A stretch of DNA of 64,000 bases from Kitasatospora viridis (GTDB taxonomy: Bacteria; Actinomycetota; Actinomycetes; Streptomycetales; Streptomycetaceae). The translations under genes were made by a program, and so were the position numbers. The stretch spans positions 3,681,501 through 3,745,500 of the forward strand of contig NZ_VIWT01000001.1 in the NCBI RefSeq assembly GCF_007829815.1. The letters run 5' to 3'. The notes beneath the pieces are model-generated. The model did no database searches. It had not been told where the DNA came from and was given only the letters and a program-made list of their open reading frames with translations. This document shows, piece after piece, positions 52,784 through 63,280 of this stretch; within the stretch, counting starts at the first letter, position 1, and every line of letters begins with the position of its first letter.

Positions 52784-54679
52784 ATGACCCAGCCGCAGGG
52801 CACGTCCGGCCGAGTCCTGGCCGATCGTTACCGACTCGATTCGGTGCTCGGCAGCGGGGGCATGGGCACCGTCTGGAAGGCCGAGGACGAGATGCTCGGC
52901 CGCATCGTGGCGGTCAAGGAACTGCGGATGCACGGCGGCGTGGACGAGGACGAGCGGCACCGGCTGATCGTCCGCACGCTGCGCGAGGCCAAGGCCACCG
53001 CCCGGATCCGGCACACCGCCGCCGTCACCGTCTTCGACGTGGTCGAGGAGGACGACCGGCCGTGGATCGTGATGGAGCTGGTCGACGGGCGCTCGCTCGC
53101 CGAGGTGGTCAAGCAGGACGGGCCGGTCACCCCCGTGCGGGCCGCCGAGATCGGACTGGAACTGCTCGGAGTGCTCGGCGCGGCGCACGCCCAGGGCATC
53201 CTGCACCGCGACGTCAAGCCGTCCAACGTGCTGATCGGCGAGGACGGCCGGGTGGTGCTCACCGACTTCGGCATCGCCAGCGTCGAGGGCGACGCCTCCG
53301 TCACCTCCACCGGGATGCTGGTCGGCGCGCCCTCGTACATCTCGCCCGAGCGGGCCCGCGGCCAGAAGCCCGGGCCGCCCGCCGACCTCTGGTCGCTCGG
53401 CGGCACGCTCTACGCCGCCCTGGAGGGCAAGCCGCCCTACGACCGGGGCTCCGCGCTGGCCACCCTCACCGCCGTGATGACCGAGGAACTCCCGCCGGCC
53501 GCCAACGCCGGGCCGCTGCAGCCGGTGATCGCGGGCCTGCTGGAGAAGGACCCGGCCAAGCGGCTGGACGCCTCCGCCACCCGCTCGATGCTCAAGCGGA
53601 TCATCGCCGGCTCCACCCTGCGGGCCGAGTCCACCACCCAGACGGCGGTCGCCGCGACCGCCGCCACGGCCGAGCAGCCGGCCGTCGACGGTGCGGTGGA
53701 GCAGGCCGCCGGGCCGAAGAAGCCCAAGAAGCCGAAGAAGGCGACCGAGAAGATACCCGGGCTCAGCACCGTGCGGGTGGGCAGCACCGCGGCCGCCGCC
53801 GAGGAGCCCGCCGCCCCGGCACCGGCGCCCGCACCCGCGGCGCAGGCGCACGGCGGCTGGACCCGCAGCGCCACCCTCGGCGCCGCCCGCCGCTGGTCGA
53901 AGCGGCGTCAACTCCTGGTCGCCGTCCTCGTCCTGGTCCTGCTGGTGGCCGGCGGGGTGTGGATCGCCGCGGCCCAGGGCTCGGGCGACGACTCCCGGGC
54001 CAAGCCCGGCTCGGACAGCACCAAGGCGGCCGGCTCGGTGGCCGCCGCCCCCGCCACCGGCGCGGCGCCCAGCAGCCCCACCGCCGCGAGCAGCGGCCCC
54101 GCCCCGTCCGGCCCCGCCGCCCCCGGCACGGCCCCCGCCGGCGGCGCCCCCTCCAGCCCCGCCGCCGCGAGCAGCCCCGCGGCGCCCAGCAGCGCGGCGC
54201 CCGCCAGCCTCCAGGCGCCGCCGGCCGGCCCGACGGTGCCGGCCGGGTACCAGCTCTACACCGACCCCGCCGGGTTCAGCCTCCAACTGCCGAGCTGGCT
54301 GGCCTACGACGCGGCCGCCTCCGGCCCGGACAGCCACGTGCTCTCCGGCAACAACGTGCGGCTGCAGATCGACTGGACCGACCACCCCGGCACCAGCGCG
54401 GTCGGGGCCTGGCAGGCCGAGGAGGGGCAGGTCGCCCCGACCCTGACGAACTACCACCGGATCCAGCTGCAGACGGTCACCGGCTGGCGGTGGAGCAACG
54501 CCGCCGACTGGGAGTGGACCTTCGGCACGGGAACCGTCAAGCACTCGCTGAACCGGGGGTTCGTCACCGGGAAGTACGGCTACGCGCTCTACTGGACCGC
54601 GAACGACAGCGACTGGAACTCCGCCGACCTCAGCCAGGCCCGGCAGACCGCGTTCGACAGCTTCCAGCCGGCGAACTGA
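52784..54679 (+). CDS. Receptor-type Ser/Thr protein kinase
   Basis: The 631-residue protein has a PknB-like kinase domain (residues about 14-275): Gly loop GSGGMG (23-28), Lys45, catalytic His141-Arg142-Asp143 in HRDVKPSN, and DFG from Asp161. A Lys/Pro linker, one membrane helix (about 378-398, QLLVAVLVLVLLVAGGVWIA), an Ala/Ser/Pro linker and a C-terminal extracellular domain (from about 487, GYQLYTDPAGFSLQLP) follow. Active by motif. Its ectodomain resembles that of the kinase at 55976-57703. Ligand unknown. Confidence 0.92.
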   Translation: MTQPQGTSGRVLADRYRLDSVLGSGGMGTVWKAEDEMLGRIVAVKELRMHGGVDEDERHRLIVRTLREAKATARIRHTAAVTVFDVVEEDDRPWIVMELVDGRSLAEVVKQDGPVTPVRAAEIGLELLGVLGAAHAQGILHRDVKPSNVLIGEDGRVVLTDFGIASVEGDASVTSTGMLVGAPSYISPERARGQKPGPPADLWSLGGTLYAALEGKPPYDRGSALATLTAVMTEELPPAANAGPLQPVIAGLLEKDPAKRLDASATRSMLKRIIAGSTLRAESTTQTAVAATAATAEQPAVDGAVEQAAGPKKPKKPKKATEKIPGLSTVRVGSTAAAAEEPAAPAPAPAPAAQAHGGWTRSATLGAARRWSKRRQLLVAVLVLVLLVAGGVWIAAAQGSGDDSRAKPGSDSTKAAGSVAAAPATGAAPSSPTAASSGPAPSGPAAPGTAPAGGAPSSPAAASSPAAPSSAAPASLQAPPAGPTVPAGYQLYTDPAGFSLQLPSWLAYDAAASGPDSHVLSGNNVRLQIDWTDHPGTSAVGAWQAEEGQVAPTLTNYHRIQLQTVTGWRWSNAADWEWTFGTGTVKHSLNRGFVTGKYGYALYWTANDSDWNSADLSQARQTAFDSFQPAN

Positions 54680-54701
54680 GCCCAGCGAGAGGGGAACGGC
54701 C

Positions 54702-55823
54702 ATGAGAGCTGGCCCCGGTCAGACCGTGGCCGGCCGGTACCAGGTGACGGACCGTCCGCCCGCGGGCGACGAGGCGCTCGCCAGGGTCGCGGTCGACGCG
54801 CGCAGCGGCGTGCGGGTGCTGCTGGAACCGGTCGAACTGCCCGAGCTCCTGGTGCCCGAACTGACCGGCAGCAACGACTTCGCGGCCAGCCGCTGGCTCG
54901 ACCCCGAGCCGGTGCTGGCCGAACTGGCCGCCGCGATCGCCGCCGTGCCCGAACACCCCAGGCTCGGCCAGTCCTTCGAGGCGGTGGCCGAGGACGGCGT
55001 GGTCTGGCTGGCCGTCGAGCGGCCCGCCGCCGTGCGGCTGACCGAACTGCTCGCCGGCGGGCCGCCGCCCTCGCCCTACCGGGCCGCCGAGCTGGCCGCC
55101 GACCTGGCCGGCGCACTGGCCGCCGTGCACCGGGCCGGGCGGGTGCACGGCAACGTGCTGCCCGAGCAGGTGCTGATCTGCGAGGACGGCGCGGCGCTGC
55201 TCGGCGGACTGGCCGTCGGCACCGCCCAGGAGGCACTGGCCCGCGAGCTCGGCGGCGGCGACCCGCGCCGCTGGGGGCAGGCCAGGGCCGGCCTGGTCGG
55301 CGACCGGGCCGAACGCTGGCCGCCCGAACTGCTCACCGACCTCGGCGCGGCCGGGCCACCCGCCGACCTCTGGGCGCTCGGCGTGCTGCTGCACCGGGTG
55401 CTCACCGGCCGCGGCCCGTTCCCCGAGCACAGCCAGACCGTGCTCTTCGCCGCCGTGCGCTCCGGCAACCGGGGCGACCGCGCGGGGTGCGGGCCGCTCG
55501 GCCCGCTGGTGGACCGGCTGCTCGCGCCCGACCCGGCGGCCCGGCCGACCGCGGCCCAGACCCGGGCCTGGCTGGCCGGCCTGCTGGCCGAGGCGCCGGA
55601 GCCCTTCCGCAGCGAGCCGGCTGCCGGCACCCTGCCGGTGCCCCGGCCGCGCCGGCTCCCGGCGGCGCGCCCGCGCGCCGGGCGCCCGGCGCGCGCCGAA
55701 CCGCACCACCGGCACGCGGCGGCGGCCCGGCGGCCGTCCAAGCTGCTGCCGGTGCTGCTGGTCGGCGGGGTGCTGGCGGCGATGGCGCTGGCGATGGCCG
55801 CCGTGGTGGCGTTCGCTCACTGA
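54702..55823 (+). CDS. Membrane-anchored pseudokinase
   Basis: The 373-residue protein has the kinase-like fold (VAGRYQVTDRPPAGDEALAR; LAAVHRAGRVHGNVLPEQVL; PPADLWALGVLLHRVLTGRG) but not its catalytic residues: HRD is His149-Gly-Asn151, DFG is replaced near LLGGLAVG, and the Gly loop and ATP lysine are missing. A C-terminal helix (KLLPVLLVGGVLAAMALAMA) anchors it with nothing outside. It starts 22 nt after the first kinase, so cotranscription is likely. A scaffold or regulator role is inferred. Confidence 0.85.
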   Translation: MRAGPGQTVAGRYQVTDRPPAGDEALARVAVDARSGVRVLLEPVELPELLVPELTGSNDFAASRWLDPEPVLAELAAAIAAVPEHPRLGQSFEAVAEDGVVWLAVERPAAVRLTELLAGGPPPSPYRAAELAADLAGALAAVHRAGRVHGNVLPEQVLICEDGAALLGGLAVGTAQEALARELGGGDPRRWGQARAGLVGDRAERWPPELLTDLGAAGPPADLWALGVLLHRVLTGRGPFPEHSQTVLFAAVRSGNRGDRAGCGPLGPLVDRLLAPDPAARPTAAQTRAWLAGLLAEAPEPFRSEPAAGTLPVPRPRRLPAARPRAGRPARAEPHHRHAAAARRPSKLLPVLLVGGVLAAMALAMAAVVAFAH

Positions 55824-55975
55824 ATCCCGTGCGGAACAGCCAGTTCCGGGTCACGAGGCGGTCACGTGCCCGGGTCGCGCTGGGTGGTGCGGCGGAGTCC
55901 GCCTAGGCTTGGTCCCGGAACATTGTCCGAACGGTGATCAGTTGCGTGGTGCACCGAAGAGGGGGAGCGGTCGCC

Positions 55976-57703
<1,728 letters not shown>

Positions 57704-57749
57704 GCCGACAGCCTGTTACCGACGGGTACACAACTGGCCCGGGAAGTCC

Positions 57750-57755
57750 TAGGCT
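57750..57755 (+). promoter_or_regulatory. Candidate -10 of the dehydrogenase gene (leaderless)
   Basis: TAGGCT ends 6 nt before the ATG at 57762, which would place the transcription start at the A of the start codon. No Shine-Dalgarno sequence lies in the normal position. Confidence 0.5.
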
Positions 57756-57761
57756 TCGCCC

Positions 57762-59381
57762 ATGACGGACATCACGGCAGAAAACCGCGGCGTCGGCCGC
57801 AATCCCGTGGCCCCGGGCGCCGGCCGTACGGTCGCGTCGGCGGTGCCCCAGTCCCTGGTCGCCCGGCTGACCCGGGGCATCGTCGCCGGGGAGGAGGCGG
57901 AGCGGCAGGAGAACCTCGCGCCGTTCACCGGCGAGCCGCTGGCCGAGCTCCCGCAGTCCACCGTCGCCGACGTGGAGGCCGCCTTCGCACGGGCCCGGCA
58001 GGCCCAGCAGGCCTGGGCGGCGGTGCCGGTCCAGCGCCGGGCCGCGGTGCTGCTGCGCTTCCACGACCTGCTGCTCAAGCGGCAGGACGAGGTGCTCGAC
58101 CTGATCCAGGCGGAGACCGGCAAGGCCCGGCTGCACGCCTTCGACGAGATCCTGGCCACCGCCATGGCGGCCCGGCACTACGGGCGCGGCGCGGCCGGCT
58201 ACCTGCGGGACCGGCGGCGCGGCGGAGCGGTGCCGGTGCTCACCCACACCGTGGAGGGCCGTCGCCCCAAGGGCGTGGTCGGCCTGATCTCGCCCTGGAA
58301 CTTCCCGCTGGAGCTCTCGGTCAGCGACGCGCTGCCCGCCTTCGCGGCCGGCAACGCGGTGGTCAACAAGCCGGACACGCAGACCGCGCTGACCGCGCTG
58401 TGGGCCCGCGAGCTGCTGATCGAGGCCGGGCTGCCCGCCGAGCTGTGGCAGATCGTGGTCGGCGACGGCCCCGTGATCGGCCCGGCCGTGGTGGAGCGCG
58501 CCGACTACGTGTCGTTCACCGGCTCCACCCGCACCGGGCGCGACGTGGCCCAGCGGGCCGCCGCCCGGCTGGTCGGCGCCTCGCTCGAACTGGGCGGCAA
58601 GAACGCCATGCTGGTGCTGCCCGACGCCGACCTGGACCGGGCCGCCGAGGGCGCGGTGCGGGCCTGCTTCCGCTCGGCCGGCCAGCTCTGCATCTCGATC
58701 GAGCGGCTCTACGTGCACCGCTCGGTGGCCGAGCAGTTCCTGGCCCGGTTCACCGCCCGCGCCAAGGCGATGCGGCTCGGCAGCGGGCTCGCCTACGGCG
58801 CCGACATGGGCTCGCTCACCTCGCGCCGGCAGCTGGAGACCGTGGTCCGGCACGTCGAGGAGGCGGTCAAGGCGGGCGCCACCGTGCTGACCGGTGGTCA
58901 GGCCCGGCCGGAGATCGGCCCGTTCTTCTACGAGCCGACCATCCTGGACGGGGTGACCCCCGAGATGTCCGTCTGCGCCGACGAGACCTTCGGACCGGTG
59001 GTCTCGATCTACCGCTTCGACACCGAGGAAGAGGCGATCGAGGCGGCCAACGCCACCCCGTACGGCCTCAACTCCAGCGTCTGGACCCGCGACCTGCGGC
59101 GCGGCCGGGCGGTCGCGGCCCGGCTGCACACCGGCACGGTGAACGTCAACGAGGCCTACGCGGCCGCCTACGGCTCGATCGCCGCGCCGATGGGCGGCAT
59201 GGGCGACTCCGGGCTCGGCCGCCGGCACGGCGCCGAGGGCATCCTGCGGTTCACCGAGGCGCAGAGCATCGCCAGCCAGCGGGTGATGCCGCTGGCCCCC
59301 GCCTTCGGGCTGACCGAGGAGCGGTTCGCCGCCATGTTCACCAGCGGCCTGAAGCTGCTCAAGGCGATGGGCGTCAAGTGA
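57762..59381 (+). CDS. gabD2: Succinate-semialdehyde dehydrogenase, NAD(P)-dependent
   Basis: The 539-residue aldehyde dehydrogenase has Glu276 in SLELGGKNAM and the nucleophile Cys310 in SAGQLCISIERL; VVGLISPWNFPLEL binds the cofactor and FGPVVSIYRFD is the family motif. It resembles GabD2-type succinic semialdehyde dehydrogenases of actinobacteria, but substrate cannot be fixed from sequence. About 40 N-terminal residues precede the barrel-like core. Its TGA overlaps the next GTG. Confidence 0.88.
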   Translation: MTDITAENRGVGRNPVAPGAGRTVASAVPQSLVARLTRGIVAGEEAERQENLAPFTGEPLAELPQSTVADVEAAFARARQAQQAWAAVPVQRRAAVLLRFHDLLLKRQDEVLDLIQAETGKARLHAFDEILATAMAARHYGRGAAGYLRDRRRGGAVPVLTHTVEGRRPKGVVGLISPWNFPLELSVSDALPAFAAGNAVVNKPDTQTALTALWARELLIEAGLPAELWQIVVGDGPVIGPAVVERADYVSFTGSTRTGRDVAQRAAARLVGASLELGGKNAMLVLPDADLDRAAEGAVRACFRSAGQLCISIERLYVHRSVAEQFLARFTARAKAMRLGSGLAYGADMGSLTSRRQLETVVRHVEEAVKAGATVLTGGQARPEIGPFFYEPTILDGVTPEMSVCADETFGPVVSIYRFDTEEEAIEAANATPYGLNSSVWTRDLRRGRAVAARLHTGTVNVNEAYAAAYGSIAAPMGGMGDSGLGRRHGAEGILRFTEAQSIASQRVMPLAPAFGLTEERFAAMFTSGLKLLKAMGVK

Positions 59382-61174
59382 GCGGGGAAACGGACGTGGA
59401 CGTGGATGTGGACGCGGACTTCGACTACGACGTCATCGTCATCGGCTCGGGCTTCGGCGGCTCCGTCTCGGCGCTGCGGCTGACCGAGAAGGGCTACCGG
59501 GTCGCGGTGCTGGAGGCCGGCCGCCGGTTCACCCGGGACGAGCTGCCGAAGAACTCCTGGGACGTCAAGAACTACCTCTGGGCGCCGGGCCTGGGCCTCT
59601 ACGGCATCCAGCGGATCCACCTGCTGGCCAACGTGGTGGTGCTCGGCGGCGCCGGGGTGGGCGGCGGCTCGCTCAACTACGCCAACACCCTCTACGTGCC
59701 GCCGAAGGCCTTCTTCGAGGACCGGCAGTGGCGGCACATCACCGACTGGCAGCAGGAGCTGGCCCCCTTCTACGACCAGGCGCAGCGGATGCTGGGCGTG
59801 CGGACCAACCCCACCACCACCCCCTCGGACGTCCACCTCAAGGCGGCCGCCGAGCGGATGGGCGTCGCCGACAGCTACCACCCGGCCCCCGTCGGGGTGT
59901 TCTTCGGCGACGGCCGGGACGGCGACGGCACCGCCAAGGCCGCGCCCGGCAGCGAGGTCGAGGACCCGTACTTCGGCGGTGCCGGGCCGCGCCGCAAGGC
60001 CTGCACCGAGTGCGGCGAGTGCATGACCGGCTGCCGGCACGGCGCCAAGAACATGCTCACCGAGAACTACCTCTTCCTGGCCGAGGCGAACGGCGCCGAG
60101 ATCCACCCGCTCACCACGGTGGCCCGGATCCGCGAGCTGGATGGCGGCTTCGCGGTGGACGTGAAGCGCACCAACGCCCGCTCGGCGCAGGCCCGCAAGG
60201 CCGGCGCCCGGACCCTGACCGCCGCCCGGGTGGTGGTCGCGGCCGGCACCTACGGCACCCAGACCCTGCTGCACCGGATGCGCGAGCAGGGCCGGCTGCC
60301 CCGGCTCTCGGACCGGCTCGGCGAGCTGACCCGGACCAACTCGGAGGCCCTGGTCGGCGCCCAGACCACGCCCCGGCGGTACGGCGGCCCGGTGGACTTC
60401 ACCAAGGGCGTGGCGATCACCTCCTCGATCCACCCGGACGAGAACACCCACATCGAGCCGGTGCGCTACGGCAAGGGCTCCAACGCCATGGGCCTGCTGT
60501 CGATCCTCCAGGTGCCGGGCGGCGGCAGCGGCCCGCGCTGGCTGCGGGCCGGCGCCGAGGCGGTCAAGCACCCGACCGTGCTCGCCCGCTCGCTCAGCAA
60601 CTACCGGTGGTCGGAGCGGACCATCATCGGCCTGGTGATGCAGTCGCTGGACAACTCGATCACCGTCTCGCTGAAGCAGAAGGGCCTGGGCAAGGGCAAG
60701 CTGACCTCCACCCAGGGGCACGGCGAACCCAACCCGAACTGGATCCCGGCCGCCGAGCAGGGCGCCAAGATGCTCGCCGCGGAGATCAACGGCTTCGCCG
60801 GCTCCACCGTCGGCGACGTCTTCGACATCCCGATGACCGCGCACTTCCTCGGCGGCTGCCCGATCTCCGACACGCCCGAGGACGGCGTGGTCGACCCGTA
60901 CCACCGGCTCTGGGGGCACCCGGGGATCAGCGTGGTGGACGGCTCGGCGGTCTCCGCCAACCTGGGCGTCAACCCGTCGCTGACGATCACCGCGCAGGCC
61001 GAGCGGGCGATGTCGATGTGGCCGAACAAGGGCGAGGCGGACCCGCGCCCCGAGCAGGGCGCCGACTACCGCCGGGTGGCCGCGGTGGCCCCCGCGCGGC
61101 CCGCCGTGCCGGCCGGCGCGTTCGGCGAACTGCTGCTGCCGGTGCCGAAGGTGCCGGCCAAGCGGGAGGACTGA
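59378..61174 (+). CDS. GMC-family oxidoreductase (cholesterol-oxidase-like) with CxxCxxCxxxC motif
   Basis: The 598-residue flavoprotein has a Rossmann FAD motif GSGFGG (residues 23-28) after an acidic VDVDVDADFDYD start, and the GMC C-terminal NPSLTITAQAERAM. Residues 209-219 read CTECGECMTGC, a ferredoxin-like cysteine spacing. It is close to the ChoD group, which stands after guaB3 in mycobacteria too, so the substrate need not be cholesterol. It overlaps the dehydrogenase gene by 4 nt. It has no signal peptide. Confidence 0.85.
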   Translation: MSGETDVDVDVDADFDYDVIVIGSGFGGSVSALRLTEKGYRVAVLEAGRRFTRDELPKNSWDVKNYLWAPGLGLYGIQRIHLLANVVVLGGAGVGGGSLNYANTLYVPPKAFFEDRQWRHITDWQQELAPFYDQAQRMLGVRTNPTTTPSDVHLKAAAERMGVADSYHPAPVGVFFGDGRDGDGTAKAAPGSEVEDPYFGGAGPRRKACTECGECMTGCRHGAKNMLTENYLFLAEANGAEIHPLTTVARIRELDGGFAVDVKRTNARSAQARKAGARTLTAARVVVAAGTYGTQTLLHRMREQGRLPRLSDRLGELTRTNSEALVGAQTTPRRYGGPVDFTKGVAITSSIHPDENTHIEPVRYGKGSNAMGLLSILQVPGGGSGPRWLRAGAEAVKHPTVLARSLSNYRWSERTIIGLVMQSLDNSITVSLKQKGLGKGKLTSTQGHGEPNPNWIPAAEQGAKMLAAEINGFAGSTVGDVFDIPMTAHFLGGCPISDTPEDGVVDPYHRLWGHPGISVVDGSAVSANLGVNPSLTITAQAERAMSMWPNKGEADPRPEQGADYRRVAAVAPARPAVPAGAFGELLLPVPKVPAKRED

Positions 61175-61306
61175 CCGGGGCGGACTGTTACGGAGCCGGC
61201 CGGTGGCCGTTACACGACCGCCGGTCGGCAGTGCGGTGGGCTTCCTAGCGTGGGCGCAGCCTGCTCGGACCGACCGGGTCCGGGCGCTGTAGCGGGAGGT
61301 TTTCCC

Positions 61307-61726
61307 ATGTCACGTGCGATCAGGACCGTGCGCTGGTCGGTGCTCGGCCTCGGGGCCGCGGCGGCTCTGCTGCTGTCCTCGACGGCGGCCCAGGCCGACG
61401 GCCCGGTGCCGAGCGCGGCCCCCGTCCCCGGCAAGCCCGCGGTCAGCGCGGCGCCCAGCGCGGCCCCCGTCCCCGGCAAGCCCGCCGTCAGCGCGGTGCC
61501 CAGCCCGGTGGCGTCCGACGGCGCTCCGGCGGTCGGCCCGGTGCCCGGCAAGGCGCCGGACTCCGGCCAGGTCAAGGTGATCCCCAAGGGCGGGGCGCAG
61601 ACCGGTGAGGGCACGACCGGCGGCCCGTCCACCGCGGAGCTGGCCGGCGGCTCCGTGCTGGCGCTGATCGGCCTGGGCGGTGTGGGCTACGCGGTCCGCA
61701 AGCGCCGTGTCGGCGCGGCGAACTGA
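61307..61726 (+). CDS. Secreted protein with C-terminal membrane anchor, probable sortase F partner
   Basis: The 139-residue protein has a Sec signal peptide (ending STAAQA-DG), a Pro/Ala linker with two copies of SAAPVPGKPAVSA, then PKGGAQTGEGT before a hydrophobic helix (SVLALIGLGGVGYAV) and RKRR. That end resembles a sorting signal but has no LPxTG or LAxTG. ATG 61307 follows GGGAGG. The next gene encodes a class F sortase, which supports the inference. A TAGCGT at 61246-61251 could be its -10. Confidence 0.8.
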   Translation: MSRAIRTVRWSVLGLGAAAALLLSSTAAQADGPVPSAAPVPGKPAVSAAPSAAPVPGKPAVSAVPSPVASDGAPAVGPVPGKAPDSGQVKVIPKGGAQTGEGTTGGPSTAELAGGSVLALIGLGGVGYAVRKRRVGAAN

Positions 61727-62387
61727 CCGCCGTCGCGGCCGGCGCCCCCTGCGGGCGCCGGCCGCGGTCGGCGGCGTGCTGGCCCTCGGGCTGGCCGGGC
61801 TGCTGCTGAGCCGGCAGTCCGCCCCGCCGCCGGTGGGGGCGGGGATCGCGCCGGTGGCGGCGGCTCCGGCGAGCACTCCGGCGGGCACAGCGGCGAGCGC
61901 GCCCGGGGCTGGCTCCAGCGCGGCGCCCGCCGCGTCCGTCGCGCCGCCGGTCGAGCTGCTGATCCCGAGCATCAAGGTGGCCGCCCCGGTGGTCGCCGCG
62001 GGGATCAACCCGGACGGCACGGTTCCGGTGCCCCCGCTGAGCCGCCCGGCCGAGGTGGACTGGTACGACGGCGGCCCCCGGCCGGGCGAGGCCGGACCGG
62101 CCGTGCTGCTCGGCCACTACGACACCCGGGCCGGCGACGCCGTCTTCCACGGGCTGCCGCAGCTGCACCCGGGCGACCCGATCGAGATCCGCCGCGCCGA
62201 CGGCAGCACCGTGCTCTTCCGGGTCCGGGAGCTGCGCAAGGCGCCCAAGGACGCCTTCCCCACCGCGGCGGTCTACGGGGACACGCCCGGCCCGCAGCTG
62301 CGGCTGATCACCTGCGGGGGAGTGCTGGAGGCGGACGGCCACTACTCGGACAACATCATCGTCTTCGCCGACCCGGCCGGTTCGTAG
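61707..62387 (+). CDS. Class F sortase
   Basis: The 226-residue form has an N-terminal anchor (GGVLALGLAGLLL), an Ala/Pro linker and a sortase domain with the catalytic His in LLGHYDTRAGDAVF and Cys in RLITCGGVLE. The residue aligned to the usual Arg region is HYSDNIIVFADP, in which I cannot place the catalytic Arg with confidence. The GTG at 61707 overlaps the previous gene by 20 nt; a GTG at 61680 is an alternative. Confidence 0.85.
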   Translation: MSARRTDRRRGRRPLRAPAAVGGVLALGLAGLLLSRQSAPPPVGAGIAPVAAAPASTPAGTAASAPGAGSSAAPAASVAPPVELLIPSIKVAAPVVAAGINPDGTVPVPPLSRPAEVDWYDGGPRPGEAGPAVLLGHYDTRAGDAVFHGLPQLHPGDPIEIRRADGSTVLFRVRELRKAPKDAFPTAAVYGDTPGPQLRLITCGGVLEADGHYSDNIIVFADPAGS

Positions 62388-62470
62388 CGCAACCGGACAC
62401 GGCCGGTGCCCCGTGTTCCTCTCTCGGGAGGCCCGGCCCGGGGCCGGCAGGACGACGGACGGAGGAACGG

Positions 62471-63280
62471 ATGGACGGCGTGCGGAGGGTGCTCCGCCGG
62501 CTCGGACTCGCGGTGGCGGCGCTGCTGTCGGTGGCCGCGGTGGTGTCGGTGGCGGGGTGCGGCGGCCCGGACGGGGTGCACGACGCCGGCCCGGCCCGGC
62601 CGCTGCACCAGCGGCCGAGCCCGGTGCCGCTCTGGCCGGTCGCGGACACGGTGAAGTCGCCGAGCGCCACCGCCACGCCGTCCGCCCCGGCGGAGCCGAT
62701 CCCCGGCCTGGTCGCCCCCGGCGACTCGATCCGCGGCCTGGACCCGGCCACCGTGCTGGCCAAGGACCCGCAGGTGTCCGCGGCCGAGCTGTCGGCGTTG
62801 CGCGGCTGCACCGGCTGCCGGGTCTACCAGCCGCAGTACCCGGAGCTGACCGGCGACGGGCAGGAGGAGCTGGTCACCGCGGTGCGCGACGCCGACCAGC
62901 ACAGCTACCTGCACGTCTACCGGCTGCGCGAGCACCGGGTGGTGTCGCTGCTCGCGCTGGTCGTGCAGCCGGACTTCCAGGCCGACACGGTCGGGCAGGA
63001 CCTGGTGGTGGACGAGCCGTCCGCGCCGGGCGGCGACACCAGGACCACCTACCACTGGAACCCCGAACGGGCCGCCTTCGACCGGCAGACCGCCGCCAGC
63101 GGCCCGAGCGGGGCGGCGAACGGCTGCCTGCCCGGCATGGTGGTGCCGAGCAGCCCGCCCCCGAAGGGCGAGCCCCCGGGCACCGGGCCGGCCGTGTCGG
63201 CCGCCCCGGTGCCCGTGGGGCCGCGCCCGGTGCCCAGCCCGGCCCCGCCGCAGGCCTCGCCGAGCGGGGCGGCCCGGTGA
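62471..63280 (+). CDS. Lipoprotein (CseA-like by position)
   Basis: The 269-residue protein has a lipobox VSVAGC after a hydrophobic signal, then a Pro-rich linker and a domain with CTGCRVYQPQYPELTGDGQE and SYLHVYRLREHRVVSLLAL, ending in a Pro-rich tail. It is translated with the response regulator (GTGA overlap). In S. coelicolor a lipoprotein, CseA, precedes CseB and tunes the SigE envelope response; no sigE gene precedes this one, so that parallel is inference. ATG 62471 follows GGAGGAAC. Confidence 0.75.
   Translation: MDGVRRVLRRLGLAVAALLSVAAVVSVAGCGGPDGVHDAGPARPLHQRPSPVPLWPVADTVKSPSATATPSAPAEPIPGLVAPGDSIRGLDPATVLAKDPQVSAAELSALRGCTGCRVYQPQYPELTGDGQEELVTAVRDADQHSYLHVYRLREHRVVSLLALVVQPDFQADTVGQDLVVDEPSAPGGDTRTTYHWNPERAAFDRQTAASGPSGAANGCLPGMVVPSSPPPKGEPPGTGPAVSAAPVPVGPRPVPSPAPPQASPSGAAR

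Noticed and set aside
62400..62470. A sigE-like gene ahead of the CseA-like lipoprotein
   Set aside because: The upstream gene is a class F sortase and the 83-nt gap cannot hold a sigma factor.
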